A stretch of DNA of 64,000 bases from Bacteroidales bacterium (GTDB lineage: Bacteria > Bacteroidota > Bacteroidia > Bacteroidales > UBA932), in the NCBI GenBank assembly GCA_024398095.1, contig JAKSJK010000002.1, forward strand, positions 1-64,000, written 5' to 3'. Both the position numbers and the translations under genes were made by a program. Shown here piece after piece: positions 1-8,091 of the stretch (position 1 is the first letter of the stretch; every line of letters begins with the position of its first letter). The notes beneath the pieces were generated by a model that was not told the DNA's origin, made no database searches, and worked only from the letters and a program-made list of their open reading frames with translations.

Positions 1-2
1 TT

Positions 3-335
3 GCTGCTGTGTCCGGACAGAATGTGCTCAGGAATGCCTTTATCGGCAATCGTCATATCAAGCAGGACAAGGTGCTGACTGATTACTGGCTGGAGGATGG
101 TTCATTCCTCAAGATCGACGCAATCAACCTCGGCTATACCCTCGACATGAAGAGGTGGCAGAGGTTTGTCGACAAGATCGAATTCTATGCGACCATCAGA
201 AACGTAGCATGCCTTACGGGCTACAGCGGTCTTAATCCGGAGGTTAACATCAATGGCTTGGACCCTGGATACGAGTGGTTTACCCTGTACCCTGAAACAA
301 GGCGCTACACCTTCGGCCTCAAGTTGATTTTCTAA
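3..335 (+). CDS. SusC/RagA-type TonB-linked outer-membrane protein, C-terminal fragment
   Basis: The reading frame is open from the left edge of the window, so the gene begins upstream. About 110 residues remain. They match the closing beta-strands of SusC-family TonB-dependent porins: a strand around 'DGSFLKIDAINLGYTL', then 'GYSGLNPEVNINGLDPGYEW' and a terminal strand 'RRYTFGLKLIF' ending in an aromatic residue, as expected for BAM-inserted barrels. A SusD gene starts 12 bases after its stop, the usual SusC-SusD order. The pump would import oligomeric ligands captured by the SusD lid. The substrate cannot be read from this fragment. Confidence 0.93.
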   Translation, partial: AAVSGQNVLRNAFIGNRHIKQDKVLTDYWLEDGSFLKIDAINLGYTLDMKRWQRFVDKIEFYATIRNVACLTGYSGLNPEVNINGLDPGYEWFTLYPETRRYTFGLKLIF

Positions 336-347
336 AAGCGGGAAGAG

Positions 348-2099
348 ATGAAAAAGATAATTATTTTCCTGACTGTGGCTGCATCTGCGCTGTTTGCCGG
401 CTGCACCAATCTGGACGAAATCTACTATTCTGAGATTTCCCAGAACATATATTTCCAGACAAAGGATAATGTCTATGCGGCTCTCGCACGTCCATACACC
501 AAGTGGAGAGGAACCCACGAGTTCTCTCCTTGGATGCTGCAGGAAATCGTGACAGACGAATTCTGCGTCACCCAGAAGGGTACCGACTATGAGAGCGGCG
601 GCGTTTACCGCCAGCTTCACTGGCACACCTGGGATCCGGACCATATCCATGTCTATAACACATATTTCCAGATGGGAGAGGGCATTTCTTATGCGCTTGC
701 CATGATCAAGGAACTTTCCAACGTGGATTACGTCGCTCTCGGACTTACGGAGAAGGACCGGCAGGATCACATTCTTCAACTCAGGGTGCTGGTCGCTTAC
801 TCATATCTCCGTGCTCTTGATTATTTCGGAGGCATGCCGATCTATAAGGAATTCACAATGAACGAGGTACCACGCTCAACAGCCAAGGAGACATTTGACT
901 ATGTGGAAGGCATTCTCCTTGAAGCTATAAGCGAGTCTTCTTCACTTCCAAAGAAGAAGAAAGGTGACCTGCAGACCGGATGGGTTGACCAGGGAATCGC
1001 TGCAACCTGTCTGATGCGACTCTATTTCAATGCCCAGGTTTACATCGGCGAGCCTCGTTTCGACGAGTGTGCAAAACTTTGTCAGGATATCATGGATGGC
1101 AAATATGGCTATTATGCGCTTGAGGAGACATGGAATGCACCCTTCGGTTTCGAGAATGAGAAGTCTTGTGAAAGCATCTGGCTCTGTGCATCTCAGTATG
1201 CGAAGAATCAGATCAGTTGGGATTACGAGCGCTTCAACCACTATGGCGCCGCCACCTATTATGACATCGATGGTTCAGGTGGTAGCAATGGAGCACATCT
1301 CCAACCATCGCTTGCTCCGGATGGTACGCAGTATGATTTCAACATCGGCCGTCCATTCTCACGTTTCAATGATCAGGACCTCAGAAAGAGGGGCTATGTC
1401 TACAATGGCAACAAGCAGTATGAGGGCATGTTCCTCTTCGGAAAGCAGGAAAGAATCACTTCAGATGGCCGTAAGGTGAGCTGTATCGGTGCGCGTGAGT
1501 ACATGGGTGAGGTCATTACCTTCGTCGATCAGGTCGCACAGTTCAAGAAACTCGGCAAGGAGTACAACTCGGCATCGGAACTGCCTTCGAACATTACCAC
1601 CGGCGAGGAAAATTCCGGTGTCCGTCTTGTCAAACGTCCGATTCCTAACATGTCGGACAGGACTCTCAAGTATAACCCGGATTATGTGATAATGCGCTAT
1701 GCCGAAGTTCTCTATACACTTGCGGAGTGCAAGTACAGGAGCGGAGACAAGCAGGGTGCTGCAGATCTGATCAACAGTGTCCGCAAACGTAATTTCGCAG
1801 GAGGAATGGATCCAGATCCACTCACTGTAGAAAATCTCAACAAGTATCGTTTCCTCCAGGAGTGGATGACAGAGTTCCTCAGCGAACACCGACGCAGGAC
1901 AGACCTCAGACGTTGGAATGCATATACCAATGAGGAGTGGTGGGATCACAAGGTTTCCGATCATCACCGTGAGCTCTTCCCGATTCCTCAGAAGACGATT
2001 TCTGCCAGCAATGCGGAACTGAAGCAGAATCCAGGCTACGGTGGAAATGAAATGAGCCCTGAAGATGCTGGCCTTTTCTATGTTCCGGATGTCGAATAA
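348..2099 (+). CDS. SusD/RagB-family surface nutrient-binding lipoprotein
   Basis: 583 residues. The N-terminus is a lipoprotein signal with lipobox ending at Cys19 (LFAGC), so the protein should be lipid-anchored at the cell surface and act as the lid of the SusC barrel upstream. SusD hallmarks are visible: an early 'YFQTKDNVYAALARPYTKW' helix, a TPR-like helical core ('LRVLVAYSYLRALDYFGGMPIY'), the late 'DYVIMRYAEVLYTLAECKYRSG' helix, and 'FLQEWMTEFLSEHRRRTDLRRW' followed by 'HRELFPIPQKTISASNAELKQNPGY', the near-universal SusD ending. Length is typical. It is probably cotranscribed with SusC and with the hydrolase that starts 13 bases after its stop. Confidence 0.97.
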   Translation: MKKIIIFLTVAASALFAGCTNLDEIYYSEISQNIYFQTKDNVYAALARPYTKWRGTHEFSPWMLQEIVTDEFCVTQKGTDYESGGVYRQLHWHTWDPDHIHVYNTYFQMGEGISYALAMIKELSNVDYVALGLTEKDRQDHILQLRVLVAYSYLRALDYFGGMPIYKEFTMNEVPRSTAKETFDYVEGILLEAISESSSLPKKKKGDLQTGWVDQGIAATCLMRLYFNAQVYIGEPRFDECAKLCQDIMDGKYGYYALEETWNAPFGFENEKSCESIWLCASQYAKNQISWDYERFNHYGAATYYDIDGSGGSNGAHLQPSLAPDGTQYDFNIGRPFSRFNDQDLRKRGYVYNGNKQYEGMFLFGKQERITSDGRKVSCIGAREYMGEVITFVDQVAQFKKLGKEYNSASELPSNITTGEENSGVRLVKRPIPNMSDRTLKYNPDYVIMRYAEVLYTLAECKYRSGDKQGAADLINSVRKRNFAGGMDPDPLTVENLNKYRFLQEWMTEFLSEHRRRTDLRRWNAYTNEEWWDHKVSDHHRELFPIPQKTISASNAELKQNPGYGGNEMSPEDAGLFYVPDVE

Positions 2100-2112
2100 T
2101 CACTGAAAGCGT

Positions 2113-3336
2113 ATGAATAAGATGAATATTTGTTTTGCACTGCTGGTGTCAGTATGCTCGACGCTGGGATGCCAGAGGGTACAGCCTTTCCCGGATGATG
2201 TAATAGGAGTCGATACTTCGAAATATGAGTATCCGGCTCCGTGGAAGAAAGGTTATATGGACATTCACCAGATCAGTACAGGAAGGGGAGACGTAGCCTA
2301 TCTGATTCTTCCGGATGGTACGACTATGATGGTCGACATGGGAGACCTCGGTGTCAACAACTACACTCAGGAGATTATGGGGGCAAAGCCTTCTCCGGCT
2401 AAAAAACCTGCCGAATGGGTAGCAAGGTACATCAAACACTTCGCAGAGCCGGTAGGCAACGATGGAAGGATCGATTATATGATGGTCACCCATTTCCACG
2501 GAGACCATATCGGAGCGTTTGACAAGCTTGCCCTCACCTCAGACAAAAGGACCTACAAGCTCCAGGGTATAACCCATCTGTCTGAACTGCTTCAGATTGA
2601 CCGCATTGTTGACCGAGGCTGGCCGGATTACAATTACCCATCTTCGTCCCAGGTTAACTCTTCCAATTCGGGTATCGCCAACTACATCAGGTTCATGGGT
2701 GACAGAGCCACCGAAGGCAAGGTCAACGAGAAATTTGCTGTTGGCAGCACAAAGCAGTTCACATTGCTCAATGACAAGGGCTACGACTTCAAGGTCATGA
2801 ACCTTGCCGGAAACCTCGAGTACTGGAACGGTACAAATATCAGCAAGTACTCTTTGTCGACGAATGACGAGAATGAGTATAGCCTTGCGGTCAGGATTTC
2901 CTACGGCAAGTTTGACTGGTACACGGGCGGTGATATCAAGAACGAGGGCTATGAGGATGCTATTTCCAAGGTAGCCGGTACAACGGATGTGGTTGTCTGC
3001 AACCATCACGCCTACTCCGATGCCATGCATGCAGGTTTCGTCAAGAATATGGATGCCAGCGCCTGGATTGTGCCATGTTGGGATTATTATCATCCACAGC
3101 CTGACCCTCTTCAGAGAATGCTCGCAGAGACAGCGGGTGGTGAAAAGATGGTTTTCTCTGCGGGCCTGGTGGAGAGCAATCGTTTCCGTCTCGGCGAAAA
3201 TGGAAAGAAAATCAAGGCCGGACATATCATGGTACGTGTGTACGAGGGTGGAGATACCTTCCAGATCTTTGTACTTAACGATGGCGATGAGTACTACGAA
3301 ATAATTGACAAGACTGAAATTCTCAAATCAAGATAA
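2113..3336 (+). CDS. lipoprotein metallo-beta-lactamase-fold hydrolase (ComEC-type MBL domain)
   Basis: 407 residues with lipobox Cys20 (STLGC), so probably an envelope or surface lipoprotein. The zinc motif HFHGDH is at residues 127-132 (His127, His129, Asp131, His132), preceded by a 'TMMVDMGDLG' strand. Further metal or active-site candidates are 'YTGGDI' and 'CNHHAY' in the C-terminal half. The order resembles the MBL domain found in ComEC and in stand-alone 'competence-like' hydrolases, which often act on phosphodiesters, but the substrate here is unknown. It sits directly between SusD and a BACON/DUF5689 lipoprotein, two bases before the latter, so it is likely the enzyme of this uptake locus. 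Confidence 0.85.
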   Translation: MNKMNICFALLVSVCSTLGCQRVQPFPDDVIGVDTSKYEYPAPWKKGYMDIHQISTGRGDVAYLILPDGTTMMVDMGDLGVNNYTQEIMGAKPSPAKKPAEWVARYIKHFAEPVGNDGRIDYMMVTHFHGDHIGAFDKLALTSDKRTYKLQGITHLSELLQIDRIVDRGWPDYNYPSSSQVNSSNSGIANYIRFMGDRATEGKVNEKFAVGSTKQFTLLNDKGYDFKVMNLAGNLEYWNGTNISKYSLSTNDENEYSLAVRISYGKFDWYTGGDIKNEGYEDAISKVAGTTDVVVCNHHAYSDAMHAGFVKNMDASAWIVPCWDYYHPQPDPLQRMLAETAGGEKMVFSAGLVESNRFRLGENGKKIKAGHIMVRVYEGGDTFQIFVLNDGDEYYEIIDKTEILKSR

Positions 3337-3338
3337 TC

Positions 3339-5378
3339 ATGAGAACAGCAAGATGTTTTATGAGCATCGCCTTGCTTGCAACGATGCTTTTCAATACCGG
3401 ATGTCAGGAAAAGACTGTGCCCGGCTCCATTGATCTGGAGTCGGACGAGATTCTGGTGTCTGACAATGGATCTCCTGTAGAGGTGCGTTTCAAATCCAGC
3501 TCCGAGTGGCGTCTGGAGTATAATCTCGAGAACGGATGGCTTTCCACTGATCTGATGGGTGGCCGTGCTTCTACCGGAAAATTCACGGTACGCGCAAGCG
3601 CAAACAAGGGTGAATCAATACGTATTCAGAAACTGAGGTTATTCACTCTGGATGGAAATGATTCCAAGGAAATAACGGTGATCCAGCTCTCTTCATATCC
3701 TTCGATCGTTCCGGAATCATATTCCCTTGTTCTTCCGGCTGCAGAAGCTTCTTTCAAGCTCAACCTTGTCGCTAATGTAGAGGATGACGCGATTGTCGTA
3801 AAGAGCAGCGCGGAATGGATAAGCAATGTCCGCATAGAAGAGCGTGTGCTCAATTTCGATGTTGCTGCAAACAACGGTACAGATGGACGCTCCGGTGTGC
3901 TTCAGCTGGAGTGCCTGGACGCATACGGACGTGCAGGTGAAGCTGTGGTTAAGGTTTCACAGGCTGCACCGAGCAAGTATAATAGTTCAACCAGGGTCGA
4001 TGTGGCTGCCGCTGCGGCATATCCACTCGGCAAGGTTGTAGAAAATGTATGTGTAGAGGGCTATATAGTCTCAAATGGTACTTCTAAAAACTACGATGCC
4101 AATAGATATATTCTTGTCGATGATTCCGGCAACACCCTCGTGCTCCAGTCGAAGGACCTGATTGCCATGAGCCAGAACTGCAAGGCGAGAATCGCCCTGA
4201 TGGATACCTATGTTGAGACTTTCAAGGAAGGCGAGTACAGTTATAAGGTATTCTCAGACCTTACCATTACCCATTTGCTCAAGACCGAAGATAGCAGCTA
4301 CACTGCTCCAGAGAAGACCATAGGGGCACTTACAGACAAGGATCTCTTCAATGTGGTTACCCTTTCTGACGTAGAGGTGGCCCTGCCTGCCGGTGCATAC
4401 ACCAACTTCAAGACCTGCTGGCCAGGCAACGAAACACAGAAGGCATATGATTTCTTCGTGAAGTCATTCCCTTTCTACTATAGGTATTATCCGGTTCCTG
4501 TGAGGGACAAGGATGGCAACAGCATGTATATGCTTACAGCTCTGAATGCTCCATGGGCACATAAGACTCTTCCGGCAGGATCCGGCAAGATTACCGGCCT
4601 TGTTGCAAGAGTCAAACTCCCATGCTTCGATTTGAGTGAGAACGTGCGTTGCATCATCCCTCTGACCGAAGCAGACGTTGCACTTCATCAGACCTCAAAT
4701 GATGTGTCAGAGGTGATTGCGGAGTGGGATTGCAATGCCAAACTCACGGACCCTGCCAATGCTGTCAGCGCCATCATAGAAATGGATAGGTATAACCCTG
4801 ACGGCGGTCTGCTCAAAGGCAATGCCGCCACCGTGCTCAACAAGTCCGGCAATACCAAGTTTGCCAGGGTTTATTCCGACAATGTGCTCGGATATCAGGA
4901 TTCGTTCCGTGGTGACGCGAACCTCAGTGATGCCGATGACGGCTGGTTTGGCACAGTTTCCAGCGGATATTATGGGCGTGTGAATGGCGGTGCATTCAAC
5001 TCCAGACCTTGGAATGAAAACCAGTATTTCTACATCGATGGTGTCTCTACCAAGGGCATCAGCGGAAAACTTTCTCTCCAGGTCATCATGAATATCACAA
5101 ACGGAAAGACCACTTTTGTGATTGAGTACGCTGATGGTGTCAACAGTTCTGCATGGACAAAGGTTGAGGGCTCGGAGTTCGATCTTTATGGTCAGCTTGA
5201 CAGGTCTGATACCGGCCGTCAGACAGAGAGCAATTTCCCTGGCTACAAGTTCTTTGACTTTGAGCTTCCAGATGCTCTTCTGGGCAAGGACAATGTATGT
5301 ATAAGGCTTCGCTCTGTATCCTCAACCGCATGGCAGCCAGTCCGCCTTGACCATATCTCCCTCAAGTACAATAAGTAA
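3339..5378 (+). CDS. BACON / DUF5689-type surface lipoprotein
   Basis: 679 residues with lipoprotein signal ending at Cys22 (NTGC). Residues about 30-210 hold two beta-sandwich units of BACON type (for example 'PVEVRFKSSSEWRLEYN' and 'DDAIVVKSSAEWISNVRI'), modules thought to bind glycans or mucin-like ligands. Residues about 220-450 ('VVENVCVEGYIVSNG', 'YILVDDSGNTLVLQSKD') look like DUF5689, an OB-fold-like module of Bacteroidota surface proteins. The C-terminal ~200 residues look like a jelly-roll binding domain ('LSLQVIMNITNGKTTFVIEYADG'). No catalytic motif is apparent. It starts 2 bases after the MBL hydrolase stop and is probably the surface glycan- or ligand-binding protein of the locus. 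It has a counterpart at 48342-50636. Confidence 0.8.
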   Translation: MRTARCFMSIALLATMLFNTGCQEKTVPGSIDLESDEILVSDNGSPVEVRFKSSSEWRLEYNLENGWLSTDLMGGRASTGKFTVRASANKGESIRIQKLRLFTLDGNDSKEITVIQLSSYPSIVPESYSLVLPAAEASFKLNLVANVEDDAIVVKSSAEWISNVRIEERVLNFDVAANNGTDGRSGVLQLECLDAYGRAGEAVVKVSQAAPSKYNSSTRVDVAAAAAYPLGKVVENVCVEGYIVSNGTSKNYDANRYILVDDSGNTLVLQSKDLIAMSQNCKARIALMDTYVETFKEGEYSYKVFSDLTITHLLKTEDSSYTAPEKTIGALTDKDLFNVVTLSDVEVALPAGAYTNFKTCWPGNETQKAYDFFVKSFPFYYRYYPVPVRDKDGNSMYMLTALNAPWAHKTLPAGSGKITGLVARVKLPCFDLSENVRCIIPLTEADVALHQTSNDVSEVIAEWDCNAKLTDPANAVSAIIEMDRYNPDGGLLKGNAATVLNKSGNTKFARVYSDNVLGYQDSFRGDANLSDADDGWFGTVSSGYYGRVNGGAFNSRPWNENQYFYIDGVSTKGISGKLSLQVIMNITNGKTTFVIEYADGVNSSAWTKVEGSEFDLYGQLDRSDTGRQTESNFPGYKFFDFELPDALLGKDNVCIRLRSVSSTAWQPVRLDHISLKYNK

Positions 5379-5391
5379 CAGAGTATAGTAT

Positions 5392-7902
5392 ATGAAAAAG
5401 ATATATAATTTAATACTTACCCTTGCATCAGTTGTTTTTCTGTTTGCAGCCTGTGTGCCGACCATAACTCCGGACAATCCGGAAGAAGAACCAGGCGGGG
5501 AAGAAGAGGTGATCCCAGAGGGAATGATCAAGAAGCAGTTTACTGCGGCAATTGCGGATATAACCAAGGTTTCCATAGTTGGAAATGGCGTCAAGTTCTC
5601 TTCTTCTGACAAGATTGCGATCTATGACGGATCACTAAAGAATGAGTTTTCCGTCAAGTCCATGGGCAATGGCTTTGTGACATTTGAAGGACTCGTCTCG
5701 GAAGGAAGCGTTGATTACTACGCTTTCTATCCCTATTCGCAGGCTCCTGATGTGCAGCCTGCAGACGGGAAGTTCTCATTTGACTTCCCTCAGGTCCAGA
5801 AGGTTGAGAAAGCTGCGCCTGTGGATGTGAATGCACTCATCAGCCTGGCTGTTGCCGACAAGGTTGGACATCTCCAGTTCCGCAATGTGGCTTCCGTCAT
5901 CACTGTGGCTGTGCCGGAGGGAGCGAAGACCGTAAAACTGATTCCGGCAGGCAACGTTCCGCTTGCTGGCACATGCGTGGCAAAGCCTGGTGAAATGCCA
6001 GAAGGAGCATCAGTTTCTGAGGTTACGCTTGTCCCTTCTGATGAAAAAGGCCATTTCTCAGCTGGAAACTATTTTGTCTGCACACTTCCTGCACACATCC
6101 AGGACGGCCTTGTCATCAGCTATGCCGACGACTTCCAGACTGTCAATGTGAATGTGGAAGGTGTCGTGGAACTCCCAAGAACCTCTCAGCTGGATCTTTC
6201 AGACGCGAGCAGGGATATGGTCTGGATCCGCAACTTCATACGCAATGCAGAGGAACTCCGCGAATTTGCGAAGGTTGCTTCAGGCTATGCTGCCGGCGAA
6301 CTCATCGGCATCACTGCCGACATTGATCTCGGCGGTGAATCCTGGACTCCATTCGACCTAGGCTGTACAATTGACGGCATGGGACATAGGATTTCCGGAA
6401 TCAATGTCGCTACAAACAGTGGAAGATGTGGCTTCATTGGCACTCTCAGGGCTACTGGAATCCTTAAGAATATAGTACTCGGATCTGCGGATGGCAGCAC
6501 TTATGATGGTAATTCGTCTGTGACATATACCGGTACCGCAGCAGCATATCAGGGCGGCGTAGTTTCCGACTGCCTTGGAACACTTCAGAACGTGAAGAGC
6601 TTCATTGCTGTCAACCACAATACCAATGACCCTGGCAATAGAATCGGAGGTCTTGTGGGCAACATCAACCAAAACGGTAAGATAATCGGCTGCGAGTACG
6701 CTGGAACCATGACTCTTTCCAACAATACAGGCTCAGCTACACATATGGCTGGCGGCATTGCAGGCCGTATGCACAATGGCCTGGCTAATGCGGAAACCAT
6801 CAAGGATACCAAGTTTACAGGCGTAATCAACAACTCAGACCAGAAGATGGAGGCTGTAGGCGGCTTCGTAGGTATCATGCAGGGTGGAAAGATTGTCAAC
6901 TGTACCTCAGAGGGCGTCATAAATATGGACTACAACAACTACTATTCATATGCAGGTGGTTTTGTAGGCTTCTACCAGAGCTATGCCTCGTCCTACACAT
7001 CTGAGGTGTCAGGTTGTGTAAACTCTACAGTAATCAACTCAACTCAGAGACTTGTGGCTGCAGGTGGTATCGTTGCTTATGTACAGAGGGGCAGTACAGG
7101 TCCTCTCAAGATCGATGGATGTACGAACAATGCAGACATAAAGATTTTGACGGCGCCTACAGCGCTTACATGTATGGGTGGCATACTCGGTCTTACCCAG
7201 GACGTAAGCAATGATGTGATCAAGGTCAAGGTGACGGTTACCAACAATACCAACAACGGTAAGGTCGGCATGGATATTACCGGCGCCAATGCCGAAATCA
7301 GGCTTGGTGGCATCGCCGGCTATCTTTGCGGAACTGTCGCGTTCGAGGTAAGCGGCAATGTGAACAATGGTGAGGTTACCGCTACAGGCAAGAGTATCAA
7401 TGCCGGTGGCATAGTGGCAAGGCTCAGCGCTCCTGGTACGCTTGTTTCCAACAATGTGAACAACAAGCCGCTTTCTGTGACTTCGACCAACCAGTGGAGT
7501 CTTGCGGGTGGTATCGTCGGCTATTCCAACAAGAATCTCCAGATGACCGGCAATGACAACAAGGGAGATGTCACCATCAGCAGCACCGTTGCATCGGATA
7601 ACTATGCGGCAGGTCTCATCGGCCAGTTCGTTGGCAGCAGCGACACCAATAACCGTTGTGTCCTGAGCATCTCTGACTGCAAGAGCACAGGCGCGATCAG
7701 CAGCCCAGGCCGTGCAGGTGTAATCTTCTCGGCCCTCGGTGGCGGCACTTATGTAAACTGCAACCTCAGCAAGGTCGGCGTGGGCGGTTCCAAGAATGGT
7801 ACTGCTGTCACAGCCGAAAACTATGGCTCGCATCTTTGGAGCTACAGTAATAACAATTACCATAGTGTAACAGGAGCTGATACCTGCTTCTATGTTGAAT
7901 GA
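5392..7902 (+). CDS. fimbrillin-like lipoprotein with GLUG-type glycine-rich repeats (paralogue 1)
   Basis: 836 residues with lipobox Cys21 (LFAAC). A Pro/Glu-rich linker (residues ~28-45) follows the anchor. Residues ~48-280 resemble the Mfa/fimbrillin-like domain ('KFSSSDKIAIYDG', 'VDYYAFYPYSQAP', 'VGHLQFRNVASVITVAVPEG'). From ~285 on there is a long beta-solenoid-like repeat region with recurring GG(I/F)VG/AGGI units ('GGLVGNINQNGKIIGCEYAG', 'GGFVGIMQGGKIVNCTSEG', 'GGIAGYL', 'GGIVGYS') and paired 'NNTNNGK' turns, like GLUG-repeat adhesins. There is no T9SS tail; it ends in a characteristic 'GSHLWSYSNNNYHS...CFYVE'. It is likely a surface adhesin or fimbrial subunit. A close paralogue follows at 8092. 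Confidence 0.78.
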   Translation: MKKIYNLILTLASVVFLFAACVPTITPDNPEEEPGGEEEVIPEGMIKKQFTAAIADITKVSIVGNGVKFSSSDKIAIYDGSLKNEFSVKSMGNGFVTFEGLVSEGSVDYYAFYPYSQAPDVQPADGKFSFDFPQVQKVEKAAPVDVNALISLAVADKVGHLQFRNVASVITVAVPEGAKTVKLIPAGNVPLAGTCVAKPGEMPEGASVSEVTLVPSDEKGHFSAGNYFVCTLPAHIQDGLVISYADDFQTVNVNVEGVVELPRTSQLDLSDASRDMVWIRNFIRNAEELREFAKVASGYAAGELIGITADIDLGGESWTPFDLGCTIDGMGHRISGINVATNSGRCGFIGTLRATGILKNIVLGSADGSTYDGNSSVTYTGTAAAYQGGVVSDCLGTLQNVKSFIAVNHNTNDPGNRIGGLVGNINQNGKIIGCEYAGTMTLSNNTGSATHMAGGIAGRMHNGLANAETIKDTKFTGVINNSDQKMEAVGGFVGIMQGGKIVNCTSEGVINMDYNNYYSYAGGFVGFYQSYASSYTSEVSGCVNSTVINSTQRLVAAGGIVAYVQRGSTGPLKIDGCTNNADIKILTAPTALTCMGGILGLTQDVSNDVIKVKVTVTNNTNNGKVGMDITGANAEIRLGGIAGYLCGTVAFEVSGNVNNGEVTATGKSINAGGIVARLSAPGTLVSNNVNNKPLSVTSTNQWSLAGGIVGYSNKNLQMTGNDNKGDVTISSTVASDNYAAGLIGQFVGSSDTNNRCVLSISDCKSTGAISSPGRAGVIFSALGGGTYVNCNLSKVGVGGSKNGTAVTAENYGSHLWSYSNNNYHSVTGADTCFYVE

Positions 7903-7944
7903 TATGATTACTGCGTAACCAACATAATCTAAATAACCAATCAT

Positions 7945-8079
7945 ATGATAGAGGAAAGCTATATGTCGCCGGAGGTTTCGGTGATTGCCATTAATTGCGA
8001 GACGGCACTTCTTACAGTTTCGGGACAGCGTAATGCTGTTATCGAAGATTTTACCGAGGAAGATGATTATGCAATGTAG
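7945..8079 (+). CDS. 44-residue peptide of the Bacteroidales 'SPEV-x-VI' small-protein type
   Basis: A short open frame with ATG at 7945 and TAG at 8077-8079 encodes 44 residues, reading MIEESYMSPEVSVI, then AINCETALLTVSG and an acidic tail EDFTEEDDYAM. I recognise the pattern '(Y)xSPExxVI ... L..SG ... acidic tail' from many short Bacteroidales ORFs next to fimbrillin and surface-protein genes; this is recollection, not a search. The gene fills most of the 183-base gap between the two large paralogues, on the same strand. Its stop lies 12 bases before the ATG of the second paralogue, and a purine-rich AGGAGG overlaps its end. Function unknown; it could be a precursor peptide or a translationally coupled leader. 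Confidence 0.6.
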   Translation: MIEESYMSPEVSVIAINCETALLTVSGQRNAVIEDFTEEDDYAM

Positions 8080-8091
8080 GAGGAGATGATC

